Source: Microvirga arabica
Lineage (GTDB): Bacteria > Pseudomonadota > Alphaproteobacteria > Rhizobiales > Beijerinckiaceae
Direction of reading: 5' to 3'
Assembly (NCBI RefSeq): GCF_016811235.1
Contig: NZ_JAFBID010000007.1
Location: 85,496 to 149,495, forward strand
Length of the DNA: 64,000 nt
Position numbers and translations under genes: made by a program. Position 1 is the stretch's first letter. Each line of letters starts with the position of its first letter. Shown here piece after piece: positions 46,901-55,040 of this stretch. The notes beneath the pieces are model-generated. The model was given only the letters and a program-made list of their open reading frames with translations. It was not told the DNA's origin and ran no database searches.

Positions 46901-47456
46901 CCGACGTCGTGCCCTCGACGCGCCATGGGCCGATGAGCTTCTGGCCTTCGATATGGACGTTCTCAACGAAGGCCTGATTGGTGCGGCCGGTGCTCGCGCT
47001 CTGGGTTGTGACGAGTAGCTGGCCGACCGTGAGGTTTTCGATGGCCCATTCCCGAGCCCGGTTGCTCCCCGACACCAGTTCCGGCGGCAGGCGCCACTCG
47101 CCATCTCCGGAAACCGGGATGCGGATGTCGGCGCGTCCCACCTGCGCCTCGGTGAAGCGCACCTCGCCGCGCAGGAGCGGCGTGAGCGCGACCTCCGCCC
47201 GGATGTTGTCGGCCGTCAGGACCGGCGAGTCCGGCGTCTTCCCGCCGAGCCTCAGCCGGTCGAGGATGATCCTCGGTTCAGGCAGCAGGCGAATGCCGAT
47301 GCCGCCCTCGGTCTGGGCCTCCGTTCCCGACGCGCGCGCGATCATCTGGTCGATCGTCTCGCGGTGGGCTTCCCAGGGGATGAAGGGAGGCGCCGCCACG
47401 GCAATCGCCAGGATCAGGATTACGATGGATGCGATGATCGTCAGGATATCGCGCAA
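43887..47456 (-). CDS. AsmA-family large periplasmic-spanning protein
   Basis: A 1189-residue AsmA/YhdP-like protein. One N-terminal membrane helix (ILTIIASIVILILAIAVAAP) is followed by the AsmA N-domain (GGIGIRLLPEPRIILDRLRL) and long repetitive beta structure typical of bridge-like lipid-transfer proteins. The C-terminal AsmA_2-like region (about 950-1090) is followed by a charged helix of some 65 residues rich in Glu, Arg and Ala (AAERQRQIEAQREAERQRVK), then a proline-rich end. Likely role: moving phospholipid or aiding outer-membrane assembly. It is monocistronic. Confidence 0.87.
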   Translation of the reverse strand: MRDILTIIASIVILILAIAVAAPPFIPWEAHRETIDQMIARASGTEAQTEGGIGIRLLPEPRIILDRLRLGGKTPDSPVLTADNIRAEVALTPLLRGEVRFTEAQVGRADIRIPVSGDGEWRLPPELVSGSNRAREWAIENLTVGQLLVTTQSASTGRTNQAFVENVHIEGQKLIGPWRVEGTTSGVPFRLVTGELAEDKTIQVKLSGGGDIYPRFDIDARLGLEGGTGEAATPNVSGKAKILFGPPAQVAAAGIPIPVTVETEFKTVPGAVELNPVSLEAGEGGASLRMTGEGRVVLNDPRISLRLEGRRLDADSFILSGNGQDFASRLEQWSLPLIRVPIDLDLKIDSIGLGQEDLTNANLRLSLDTGRARLDRIEFTAPGDTKVAIEGQLGLTTRGGINGKVALASKASDRLARYLAKIRLNSPLLTALDGRPVELSSEVAFSNPVLSFNRLRLKMGESTLTGNVRYTAPEANERGRLEAQVAIQGLNLDELPQVSSVFQATENLDVGFILDARGVSAGRSPPTGRITARILSDGPALLVETLDIVDLAGANARVRGRIAPDGSGRISGKVTAQRAEPMIDLLGSVWIGGISKLVPHFVREGGLDLDVASERVAPAPGSNELRLRTTATGRMAGGPFEGQVESIDGRTESLTLGLSTDNTGRWVNRPNMAGLNQPSRVDIRGSRVGSGRFSVTLTGDMAGLKVATTRPFALSQGDDVVDSGEVEITTPDITPFLRLLGDGAGVSPPVPVSGRVTLGRERGATLLDINAKVSNEPVQARLVAASRSEISGEISLSRLSMPWFVAALALNVPGDQTTNTIWSTAQFGQSGRLVTGGQVTFRAGTLDLGRGLQATRSSFVLAAQPDGISIRNLDATVGSGRITGTATITRQGAVATIVGEGALDRVPLWALTGSTPFEAILSGPLRFGAAGASLSELIANLGGAGDWQVANLRIPAADPNVFERALKRALAENDPLVEGKAEAILGMELGRAPLNTNLVRTSAALVSGVLRLSPFVAESGPAVWQGGITYDLKNLQLDARGALTAKTAPAEWVGAPPSIGLNWQGSLTAPVRQIDAGPFRNGLAAIVLKRELEKIEAFERAAAERQRQIEAQREAERQRVKAAEEEALRQARARAEAERVRREAERLQSEQRRQPEEPEPAPSQTSLPPLNPPVEVAPPPSVYGAPPIR

Positions 47457-47539
47457 GAAGCCGCCTTTTCTCCGTTACTCTGAGACGTCCTTACCCCATG
47501 AATGCAAGGACCGGGAGCGCTGTTCACCGTGTTCCACCG

Positions 47540-48985
47540 TCAAAGCGCAATGATCTTGCCCGGATTCATGATGTTGTGAGGGTCGATGGCCTGTTTCAAG
47601 ACGCGCATGAGGCCGAGCGCCGCCGGCCCATGCTCGATCTCCAGGTACTTCATCTTCTTTTGCCCGACGCCATGCTCGCCCGTGCAGGTGCCCTCCATGG
47701 CCACGGCCCGCCGCACGAGCCGGTCGACGAAGGCCTCGCAGGCCTCGATTTCCGCCGGATCATCAGTGTTCACGAGGGGCTGGACGTGGAAATTGCCGTC
47801 GCCTACATGGCCGACGATGGGGGCGATGAGCCCGCTCTCCAGGATGTCCTGCTTCGTGGCGTCGACGCATTCAGCCAGCCGCGAGATCGGCACGCAGACA
47901 TCGGTTGCCACCGATTGGGCCCCCGGCCGCAGGCCCTTGGCGGCCCAATAGGCGTCGTGCCGGGCCTGCCAGAGACGCGAGCGTTCCTCTGGCTTCGTGG
48001 CCCACTCGAAGGGTCCGCCGCTGAACTCGGCTGCGATCTCGCCGAAGCGCTCGGCCTGCTCCTGAACACTAGCCTCGGAGCCGTGGAACTCCAGGAGCAG
48101 CAGGGGGCTCTCCGGCAGGGTGAGCTTGGAGTGGAGGTTGACCGCCCTCACCTGCACCTCGTCGAGCAACTCGATGCGGGCGACCGGGATGCCGGACTGG
48201 ATCGTCATGATCACGGCATCGCAGGCCGCCTTCACCGACGGAAACGGGCAGATGCCGGCCGAGATCGCCTCCGGGATGCCATGGAGCTTGAGGGTGATCT
48301 CGGTGACGATGCCCAGCGTCCCCTCCGAGCCGATCAGGAGCCGGGTGAGATCGTAGCCCGCCGAGCTCTTCTTGGCGCGGCTCGCCGTCTTCACGATCTC
48401 GCCATCGGGCAGCACGGCGGTCAGCGCCAGCACCACGTCCTTCATGGTCCCGTAGCGCACCGCGTTGGTGCCGGACGCCCGTGTGGCGACCATGCCGCCG
48501 ATGGAGGCGTCGGCGCCCGGGTCGATGGGGAAAAACAGGCCCTTGTCGCGCAGGTGCTCGTTGAGTTCCTTGCGGGTCACGCCGGCCTCGACCACGCAGT
48601 CGAGATCCTCGTCATGGACGGCGATGATGCGCTTCATCAGGCTCAGATTGATGGTCACGCCGCCGTACGGGGCGTTGACGTGTCCTTCGAGCGAAGTGCC
48701 GGTGCCGTAGGGGATGATCGGGATCTCGTGCCTCACGCAGAGCTTCACGATCTCCGACACCTCCTCGGTGGTCCGGGGATAGACCACGATGTCCGGCGGC
48801 TGGTTCTTCACCCAGGTGAGCGAATGTCCGTGCTGCTCGCGCACCGCGGCCGAAGTGGCGACACGGTCACCGAGGCGTTGAGACAGCTCGGCCTGGAGGG
48901 AGGCAAGGGCGACATCGGGGGCTTTCTGGCGGACAGCGGCGTTGGGCGCATTCATGGAGGCTTCAGATCCGGTTGTGATGCTCAT
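47540..48985 (-). CDS. FAD-linked oxidoreductase, D-lactate dehydrogenase / glycolate oxidase GlcD type
   Basis: About 481 residues. The FAD-binding domain (PCMH type) has VVYPRTTEEVSEIVKLCVRH, IPYGTGTSLEGHVNAPYGGV, PGADASIGGMVATRASGTNA and GYDLTRLLIGSEGTLGIVTE. The C-terminal cap has HVGDGNFHVQPLV and GEHGVGQKKMKYLEIEHG, with the active-site His residues. It oxidises a 2-hydroxy acid such as D-lactate or glycolate. No glcE/glcF genes follow, which favours a single-subunit D-lactate dehydrogenase. The start is uncertain between ATG at 48985 and 48955. Confidence 0.9.
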   Translation of the reverse strand: MSITTGSEASMNAPNAAVRQKAPDVALASLQAELSQRLGDRVATSAAVREQHGHSLTWVKNQPPDIVVYPRTTEEVSEIVKLCVRHEIPIIPYGTGTSLEGHVNAPYGGVTINLSLMKRIIAVHDEDLDCVVEAGVTRKELNEHLRDKGLFFPIDPGADASIGGMVATRASGTNAVRYGTMKDVVLALTAVLPDGEIVKTASRAKKSSAGYDLTRLLIGSEGTLGIVTEITLKLHGIPEAISAGICPFPSVKAACDAVIMTIQSGIPVARIELLDEVQVRAVNLHSKLTLPESPLLLLEFHGSEASVQEQAERFGEIAAEFSGGPFEWATKPEERSRLWQARHDAYWAAKGLRPGAQSVATDVCVPISRLAECVDATKQDILESGLIAPIVGHVGDGNFHVQPLVNTDDPAEIEACEAFVDRLVRRAVAMEGTCTGEHGVGQKKMKYLEIEHGPAALGLMRVLKQAIDPHNIMNPGKIIAL

Positions 48986-49137
48986 GCGACCCATAGCTAC
49001 CAGAACCGTTGCAAAGGCAACACTCCGATGAGAAAGATGCCGCACCCCTCATGCATGAACTGCAAGCTCGTGCTAACATTGTTTCTTCCAACGCGAGCGG
49101 ATCGGCATCCGAGGAGCATCGAGGGACGAGACTGACC

Positions 49138-49680
49138 ATGGAAAAGCGGACCCCCGTCTTTTTCTTCGCGCCCTTCGTGTCCTCCACGATGCGGGTCGAG
49201 CCCGCTTGGATCGATTACAACGGCCACATGAACATGGCCTACTACCATGTGCTCTTCGACCGGGCCGTGGAAGAGGGCTTCAGCCTCGTCGGCCTCGGCC
49301 ATGACTACCTGGAAAAGCGCAAGGCTTCCTTCTTCGCGGCCGAGATCCACACCACCTACAAGCGCGAACTGACGATGCACGACCGAGTGCGCGTCACGCT
49401 CCAGCTCGTCGACTTCGATGAGAAGCGCATCCACTACTACATGGAAATCCGCCATGCGGGCGAGGGCTGGGTGGCCGCCACCATGGAGGGCCTGTCCCTT
49501 CACGTAGACATGGAGACCCGGAAGGTCAGCCCGTTCCCGGATGATATCATGGCCAATCTCGCGGTGATGAAGACCACCCATGTCCGGCTGCCGAGACCAT
49601 CAGCCTTGGGCCGCGTCATCGGCATCCCGCACCGGACCGAGATCCAGGAGGCTCTGTCAGCCGCGGGCACCCGGCACTAG
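49138..49680 (+). CDS. Thioesterase, hotdog fold (4HBT type)
   Basis: A 180-residue protein. The hotdog helix and catalytic Asp lie in EPAWIDYNGHMNMAYYHVLF (Asp near residue 26), followed by FDRAVEEGFSLVGLG, TYKRELTMHDRVRVTLQLVD and a strand-rich C half. The DYNGHMNMAYY motif is typical of acyl-CoA thioesterases of the 4-hydroxybenzoyl-CoA family. The substrate is unknown. ATG at 49138 is chosen as the only start that begins before the fold with sensible sequence. Its TAG stop abuts a palindromic repeat. Confidence 0.87.
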   Translation: MEKRTPVFFFAPFVSSTMRVEPAWIDYNGHMNMAYYHVLFDRAVEEGFSLVGLGHDYLEKRKASFFAAEIHTTYKRELTMHDRVRVTLQLVDFDEKRIHYYMEIRHAGEGWVAATMEGLSLHVDMETRKVSPFPDDIMANLAVMKTTHVRLPRPSALGRVIGIPHRTEIQEALSAAGTRH

Positions 49681-49729
49681 AGCGTCGGACCCAAAAGTGG
49701 ATTCCACTTTTGGGATCCATCTGATGCTC
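49680..49729. repeat. Dispersed palindromic repeat, copy A (type 1)
   Basis: Left arm GAGCGTCGGACCCAAAAGTGG; the right arm CCACTTTTGGGATCCATCTG is degenerate and ends GATGCTC. The core closely matches the cleaner copy at 60612-60657. The first base is the G of the thioesterase TAG stop. It resembles abundant REP-like elements of rhizobial genomes (recollection, not searched). Confidence 0.8.
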
Positions 49730-49740
49730 AATCCATAGCT

Positions 49741-49791
49741 TGCGCATCGTGTAGACCGGAAAACCGGATCCACTTTTCCGCACGATGCGCT
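49741..49791. repeat. Dispersed palindromic repeat (type 2)
   Basis: Outer arms TGCGCATCGTG (49741-49751) and CACGATGCGC (49781-49790) enclose CCGGAAAACCGGATCCACTTT-like inner sequence with a second dyad. It contains CCACTTTT like type 1, but the outer arms differ. It lies 11 bases from copy A between two convergent genes, and its right edge supplies the TAG stop of the gene at 49790-50074. Confidence 0.78.
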
Positions 49792-50074
49792 AGCAGCTGA
49801 TCGAGCCACGCGGGCAGGCCCCGCTTCGGATCGAGGGCAGTGTACGGGGCGCAAAGAGGCGCTCCCGCTGGATGTCCTGGCGGATCTGGTTGTTCTCCAT
49901 CTGGATCCGCTCTTCCAGGTTCAGCAGGCGCTGATCCTGCCGGATCCGCCGGTTGATGTCCTTCGAGGCCCGCTCGGACGGGCTCACGCGGGGCAGGCGC
50001 GTCTGAGCGTCCGCCGGAGCGGCCAGGGGCAGAACGAGGCTGGAAGCGATGGCAAGGGCCACCATGAAACGCAT
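49790..50074 (-). CDS. Small exported protein of unknown function
   Basis: A 94-residue protein with a clear signal peptide (MRFMVALAIASSLVLPLAAP, cleavage near ADAQ). The mature part is helical and charged (ERASKDINRRIRQDQRLLNL, EERIQMENNQIRQDIQRERL), and ends with a Cys-containing GACPRGSISC. No family recognised with certainty. The TAG stop lies at the edge of a palindromic repeat. GAGGAATGTCCC precedes the ATG. Probably periplasmic. Confidence 0.7.
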   Translation of the reverse strand: MRFMVALAIASSLVLPLAAPADAQTRLPRVSPSERASKDINRRIRQDQRLLNLEERIQMENNQIRQDIQRERLFAPRTLPSIRSGACPRGSISC

Positions 50075-50211
50075 GGGACATTCCTCTTCAGGACCTTGAT
50101 TCCCATATGAGGATGGAGCCCCTCGTCAACAATGACATCTTGGTCCCAAAGTTCACGCCTGCGGCAGGATCGACAGGTATTCCGGGCTCGACGCCGTTCG
50201 CCTTTTGATCC

Positions 50212-52587
50212 ATGGTCCCGCCGATGAATCAGTCCGACCCCAGACCCGACCCGCAGGACAGCCTGGCCCATGAGCCGGCATCCGGCTCGCTGAGCGCCCG
50301 CGCCCGTGCGGCGGTTGCGCCGCAATCCCCTTATCTGAACGGCCTGAACCCGGAACAGCGCGCCGCCGTGGAGGCGACCGAAGGCCCGGTTCTCGTGCTG
50401 GCCGGCGCTGGCACCGGCAAGACCCGCGTGCTCACCACCCGGATCGCCCACCTGATCGCCACCGGAAAAGCCTACCCGTCCCAGATCCTGTCCGTGACCT
50501 TCACCAACAAGGCCGCGCGCGAGATGCGCGAGCGCATCACGGCCGTGATCGGCCCCGTGGCCGAGGGGATGCAGTGGCTCGGCACGTTCCACTCCATCGG
50601 CACCAAGATCCTGCGCCGCCATGCGGAGCTCGTGGGCCTGCGCTCCGACTTCACGATCTTAGGCACGGACGACCAGCTCCGCCTGATGAAGCAGGTGATC
50701 GAGGCCGAGGGCATCGACGAGAAGCGCTGGCCCGCCCGGCAGCTCGCCGGCCACATCGACGGCTGGAAGAACAGGGGCCTCGGGCCTGATCAGGTGCCGG
50801 CCGGCGAGGCCGGCGCCTTCGCCAACGGCAAGGGCGGGCGGCTCTACCGCGCCTATCAGGAGCGCCTGAAGGTTCTGAACGCCGTTGATTTCGGCGATCT
50901 CCTGCTCGAATGCCTGCGCCTGTGGCGCGAGCACCCGGATATCCTGGAGCAGTACCAGAACCGCTTCCGCTATATGCTGGTGGACGAGTACCAGGACACC
51001 AATGTGGCCCAGTATCTCTGGCTGCGGCTTCTCGCCCAAGCCCGCAAGAACCTGTGCTGCGTCGGTGACGACGACCAGTCGATCTATGGCTGGCGCGGCG
51101 CCGAGGTCGACAACATCCTGCGCTTTGAGCACGACTTCCCCGGCGCGACCGTGATCCGCCTGGAGCGCAACTATCGCTCCACCGGCCACATCCTGTCCGC
51201 AGCTTCGGGCCTCATCGCCAAGAACCAGGGCCGCCTCGGAAAGACCTTGCGCACCGAGGACGAGCCCGGCGAGAAGGTAACGATCACCGGCGCCTGGGAT
51301 TCCGAGGAAGAAGCCCGGTTGATCGGCGAGGAGATCGAGGCGCTGCACGCCAAGAAGCATTCGCTCTCCGAGATCGCCATCCTGGTGCGCATCTCGGCCC
51401 AGATGCGCGAGATCGAAGACCGGCTCGTGACGCTGGGTGTGCCCTATCGCGTCATCGGCGGCCCGCGCTTCTATGAGCGCGCGGAAATCCGCGATGCGCT
51501 CGCTTACTTGCGCGTGGTGAACCAGCCCGCGGACGATCTCGCCTTCGAGCGCATCGTGAATACGCCGAAGCGCGGCCTGGGCGATGCGACGATCCAGGTG
51601 CTGCATAACCATGCCCGCGCCGCCCGCGTGCCGCTGATGGAAGCCGCGCGCTTCATCGTCGAAACCGACGAGCTGAAGCCGAAGCCCCGTGCGACCCTGC
51701 GCGATCTGCTCATCTCCTTCGGCCGCTGGGCGAAGCTGTCCGAGACCCTGTCGCAGTCGGAGGTCGCCCAGACGGTGCTGGAGGAATCCGGCTACACGGA
51801 CATGTGGCAGAAGGACAAGTCGGCTGATGCGGCCGGGCGGCTGGAGAACCTCAAGGAGCTCGTGCGCTCCATGGAGGAATTTCCCGACCTGCAGAGCTTC
51901 CTTGAGCACGTATCTCTCGTCATGGAAGCCAACGAATCCGACACCGCCGAGCGCGTGAGCCTGATGACGCTTCATGCGGCGAAGGGGCTGGAATTCGACA
52001 CGGTTTTCCTGCCCGGCTGGGAGGAAGGCCTCTTCCCGAACCAGCGCGCCCTCGACGAGAGCGGCCGCGCCGGTCTTGAGGAAGAGCGCCGTCTCGCCCA
52101 TGTGGGCATCACCCGCGCCCGCCGCCGTGCAAAGATCTACTTCGCCTCCAACCGGCGCATCCACGGCTTGTGGAACTCGACCGTGCCGAGCCGCTTCATC
52201 GATGATCTGCCTGAATCGAACGTGGAGATTGCCGAGGCTCCGGCCAACTTCTCCTATGGCGGATCCCGCTTCGACCGCATGCAGCCCTTCAGCGGCTCGT
52301 CCTACCAGACACCCGGCTGGCAGCGTGCGCAGGCCCATCGCGCAACAACCGACGACGGCGGCTACTCCGCCCGCCGCTCCGGCGAACGGCGTGGGTCCAT
52401 GCTGATCGAGGGCGAACTGGTGGCGAAATCCACCGGCGGCTCGGGCTTCAAGCTCGGTGGACGCGTCCTGCACACCAAGTTCGGCCCCGGCACGATTGAG
52501 GCCGTGGACGGCAACAAGCTCACGGTCGAGTTCGACAAGGCCGGGCGGAAGATGGTGCTTGACAGCTTCGTGGAAGCGTTGGGCTGA
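50212..52587 (+). CDS. uvrD: ATP-dependent DNA helicase, UvrD/PcrA type
   Basis: A 791-residue superfamily 1A helicase. Motifs in order: Q motif LNGLNPEQRAAVEATEGPVL, Walker A LAGAGTGKTRVLTTRI (near residue 65), motif Ia SVTFTNKAAREMRER, Walker B MLVDEYQDTN, motif III GDDDQSIYGWRGA, IV VIRLERNYRS, V VSLMTLHAAKGLEFDTVFLP and VI EEERRLAHVGITRARRRAKI. The C-terminal ~60 residues form a Tudor-like domain (LGGRVLHTKFGPGTIEAVDG) as in PcrA, which contacts RNA polymerase. It unwinds DNA in excision and mismatch repair. It is alone. Confidence 0.95.
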   Translation: MVPPMNQSDPRPDPQDSLAHEPASGSLSARARAAVAPQSPYLNGLNPEQRAAVEATEGPVLVLAGAGTGKTRVLTTRIAHLIATGKAYPSQILSVTFTNKAAREMRERITAVIGPVAEGMQWLGTFHSIGTKILRRHAELVGLRSDFTILGTDDQLRLMKQVIEAEGIDEKRWPARQLAGHIDGWKNRGLGPDQVPAGEAGAFANGKGGRLYRAYQERLKVLNAVDFGDLLLECLRLWREHPDILEQYQNRFRYMLVDEYQDTNVAQYLWLRLLAQARKNLCCVGDDDQSIYGWRGAEVDNILRFEHDFPGATVIRLERNYRSTGHILSAASGLIAKNQGRLGKTLRTEDEPGEKVTITGAWDSEEEARLIGEEIEALHAKKHSLSEIAILVRISAQMREIEDRLVTLGVPYRVIGGPRFYERAEIRDALAYLRVVNQPADDLAFERIVNTPKRGLGDATIQVLHNHARAARVPLMEAARFIVETDELKPKPRATLRDLLISFGRWAKLSETLSQSEVAQTVLEESGYTDMWQKDKSADAAGRLENLKELVRSMEEFPDLQSFLEHVSLVMEANESDTAERVSLMTLHAAKGLEFDTVFLPGWEEGLFPNQRALDESGRAGLEEERRLAHVGITRARRRAKIYFASNRRIHGLWNSTVPSRFIDDLPESNVEIAEAPANFSYGGSRFDRMQPFSGSSYQTPGWQRAQAHRATTDDGGYSARRSGERRGSMLIEGELVAKSTGGSGFKLGGRVLHTKFGPGTIEAVDGNKLTVEFDKAGRKMVLDSFVEALG

Positions 52588-52596
52588 CGAAAGAAA

Positions 52597-52619
52597 ATGC
52601 CCGGCATGAAGCCGGGCAT
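52597..52619 (+). terminator. Hairpin downstream of uvrD
   Basis: ATGCCCGGC (52597-52605) and GCCGGGCAT (52611-52619) pair perfectly around a 5-base loop, ten bases after the uvrD stop. There is no T run. It may be a terminator or a small dispersed palindrome. Confidence 0.5.
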
Positions 52620-52648
52620 GACGCAGAACAAACAACGTGAAGTGCCGA

Positions 52649-53530
52649 CTACTCCGCAGCAGCGGGCGGCACGGGAGCCGGCGGCGTGCCGTAGGTGCGG
52701 GGATCGACCGGGTTGAGGTTGCCCTCGTCCTCCGTGTAGGCCGGCGGGCGATCGATGTAGGTGAAGGTGCCCTTCCCGTCCGGGGCAGGTCCACGAGCCC
52801 AGCGGCCCTGCTCGCTTTCCGTGCCTTCCGAATGGTTGAGGAACTGGTAGGCGACTTCGCTCTTCTCCAGCTCCTGCGGGAAGTTCGACGGACAGGGCGT
52901 CATTTCGAGCCCGTCCTCTTCCAGTTCACGGATGGCGGCGAGCCACTGGTTCTGGTGCATGGTGTCGCGTGCGATGAGGAAGGACAGCATGTCCCGCACA
53001 CCGGTATCGTTGGTCAGGTTGTAGAGACGGGCAACCTGAAGACGGCCCTGGCTTTCCGCCGTCACGTTGAAGCGAAAATCGGCCAGCAGGTTGCCGCTCG
53101 CGGTCATGAAGCCTGCGTTCCAGAGATTGCCGGAGCTGTCGACGGGACGGGATCCGGAGCCGGCCACGATCACATGCTGCGGGTTCATACCCGCCATGAT
53201 GGCATCCTCGACCCGCGCTCCGCCCATGATAGCGCCAACGAGGGAGTTCTGAGCCGCTCCTTCCTGAGTCTCGACAGGTGAGGTTTCGAGCAGGCGCGCG
53301 ATCATGGTGGCGAGCATCTCGACATGGCCGATCTCCTCGGTGCCGATATCCATGATCATGTCCTTGTACTTCTGCGGCCCTCGGCAGTTCCAGCCCTGGA
53401 ACAGATAGGTCATCATCACGCTGATCTCGCCCCATTGTCCGCCGAGGGGCTCCTGCAGCATCTTGGCGAAGTTCGGATCGGGTTTCTCAGGCTTGGCGTG
53501 ATACGCCATCTGCTTCTGGCGGAAGAACAT
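52649..53530 (-). CDS. Manganese catalase
   Basis: A 293-residue non-haem dimanganese catalase degrading hydrogen peroxide. The four-helix bundle carries the ligand motifs: WGEISVMMTYLFQGWNCRGP (Glu), DIGTEEIGHVEMLATMIARL (Glu and His), RFNVTAESQGRLQVARLYNL (Glu) and ARDTMHQNQWLAAI (His). The C-terminal ~60 residues are proline-rich (DRPPAYTEDEGNLNPVDPRT). ATG at 53530 (MFFRQKQMAYHAKPE) follows AGGAG; the frame opens 15 codons earlier. The spacer of 205 bases to cfa should contain both divergent promoters. Confidence 0.94.
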   Translation of the reverse strand: MFFRQKQMAYHAKPEKPDPNFAKMLQEPLGGQWGEISVMMTYLFQGWNCRGPQKYKDMIMDIGTEEIGHVEMLATMIARLLETSPVETQEGAAQNSLVGAIMGGARVEDAIMAGMNPQHVIVAGSGSRPVDSSGNLWNAGFMTASGNLLADFRFNVTAESQGRLQVARLYNLTNDTGVRDMLSFLIARDTMHQNQWLAAIRELEEDGLEMTPCPSNFPQELEKSEVAYQFLNHSEGTESEQGRWARGPAPDGKGTFTYIDRPPAYTEDEGNLNPVDPRTYGTPPAPVPPAAAE

Positions 53531-53735
53531 CGGCTGCTCCTGTCTGGTGGATTGAGTGGCGACTCTCAGCCCCACAAGAGTCAGCCTTCCAACCGGAGCG
53601 TCTCCCCGGTTGTTCCCAAATTAGGCTGTTTGTCCTGTACTTTAGACGAGTTCTGATCTGGCCCTTCTCCCCTCTAGCCACCCGCCCGCAACTGTGGAAC
53701 CATCCGGCCCCGACGAATGACCGCGAGAGGTGCCG

Positions 53736-55007
53736 ATGTTCCCCCTGTCCAACATGCTGAGATCCTTCATCCGCGCCGGAACCTTGAAGGTGATCGATGC
53801 GGAGGGCGGCACCCACACCTTCGGCGGGGAAAAGCCGGGACCGAGCGTCACCATGCGGCTGACGGACCGTTCGCTCTATCACAAGCTCTTCCTCAATCCG
53901 GAACTGCACGCCGGCGAAGCCTACATGGATGGCCGGATGAGCTTCGAGGAAGGCTCGAGCCTGCGGGACTTTCTGAACCTGTTCTCGATGAACCGCTCAT
54001 CCCTGGCGAACTACCCACTGCAGAGCGTGCTCAAGCGCATTTCGCGCGGGGTGAAGCGCTTCCAGCAGGCGAATCCGGTCGGCAAGGCGCAACAGAACGT
54101 GGCGCATCACTACGATCTGGGCAACGACTTCTACAAGCTCTTCCTCGACAAGGGCATGCAGTATTCCTGCGCCTATTTCGTCGACGATGATGAAACTCTC
54201 GAAGAAGCGCAGCAGAACAAGCTGCGGCTGATCGCGTCGAAGCTCCGGCTGAAGCCGGGCCTGAAGATCCTCGATATCGGCAGCGGCTGGGGCGACCTTG
54301 CGCTCTATCTCGCGGCCATGGAGGACGTGGACGTCACCGGCGTCACGCTCTCCAAGGAACAGCACGAACTCTCCAATGAGAAGGCGCGGCGCGCGGGGCT
54401 GTCGGACCGGGTGCGCTTCGAGCTCCTCGACTATCGCAAAATGGACAGGAAGTTCGATCGCATCGTTTCAGTCGGCATGTTCGAGCATGTGGGCGTGCAT
54501 CATTACGGCGAGTTCTTCGCCAAGATCAACGCGCTGCTCGACGATGACGGGCTGATGGTGCTGCATTCCATCGGCAAGATGAGCCCGCCCGGCACGGCAA
54601 GCCCGTGGCTGCGCAAATACATCTTTCCAGGCGCCTATTCCCCTGCCCTGTCCGAGGTTTTCCCCGTTGTCGAGCAGAACCAGCTGTGGGTGACGGATCT
54701 TGAATTCCTGCGCCTGCATTACGCGAAGACGCTCAATCACTGGCATCGGCGCTTCGAGGCGAACCGCGAAAAGATCGCCGCCATGTATGACGAGCGCTTC
54801 TGCCGCATGTTCGAGTTCTATCTCATCAGCGCCGAGACCATGTTCACCACCGGCAGCCAGCTCGTGTTCCACATGCAGCTCGCCCGCAAGCGCGATGCAG
54901 CGCCGATCGTGCGCGACTACGTCACGGACGTGCAACGCGAGTACAAGGCGAAGGAGGCGGAGCGCCTCAAGGTGCTGGAGCCGGCCAGGGAGCTGACGCC
55001 GGTTTGA
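53736..55007 (+). CDS. cfa: Cyclopropane-fatty-acyl-phospholipid synthase family protein
   Basis: A 423-residue SAM-dependent enzyme that methylenates unsaturated acyl chains in membrane lipids. An N-terminal lipid-binding domain (to about 110) precedes QQNVAHHYDLGNDFYKLFLD, the SAM motif LKILDIGSGWGDLALYLA, and VSVGMFEHVGVHHYGEFF with the catalytic Glu and His. A later FPGAYSPALSEV and the C-terminal FEFYLISAETMFTTG are typical. ATG at 53736 follows AGAGG. Cyclopropanation hardens membranes against acid and stationary-phase stress; a manganese catalase lies upstream in divergent orientation. Confidence 0.92.
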   Translation: MFPLSNMLRSFIRAGTLKVIDAEGGTHTFGGEKPGPSVTMRLTDRSLYHKLFLNPELHAGEAYMDGRMSFEEGSSLRDFLNLFSMNRSSLANYPLQSVLKRISRGVKRFQQANPVGKAQQNVAHHYDLGNDFYKLFLDKGMQYSCAYFVDDDETLEEAQQNKLRLIASKLRLKPGLKILDIGSGWGDLALYLAAMEDVDVTGVTLSKEQHELSNEKARRAGLSDRVRFELLDYRKMDRKFDRIVSVGMFEHVGVHHYGEFFAKINALLDDDGLMVLHSIGKMSPPGTASPWLRKYIFPGAYSPALSEVFPVVEQNQLWVTDLEFLRLHYAKTLNHWHRRFEANREKIAAMYDERFCRMFEFYLISAETMFTTGSQLVFHMQLARKRDAAPIVRDYVTDVQREYKAKEAERLKVLEPARELTPV

Positions 55008-55040
55008 GAGCCGGCATCAGGTGAACCGCTCGGCTGTCAC

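Noticed and set aside
43995..47018. 1007-codon open frame antisense to the AsmA gene
   Set aside because: Long antisense frames are expected in GC-rich coding DNA; the translation is rich in Arg, Gly, His and Asp and has no family sense, while the other strand is a clear AsmA protein.
50659..52794. 711-codon open frame antisense to the helicase gene
   Set aside because: The opposite strand has all helicase motifs; this frame is a codon-bias shadow with no recognisable motif.
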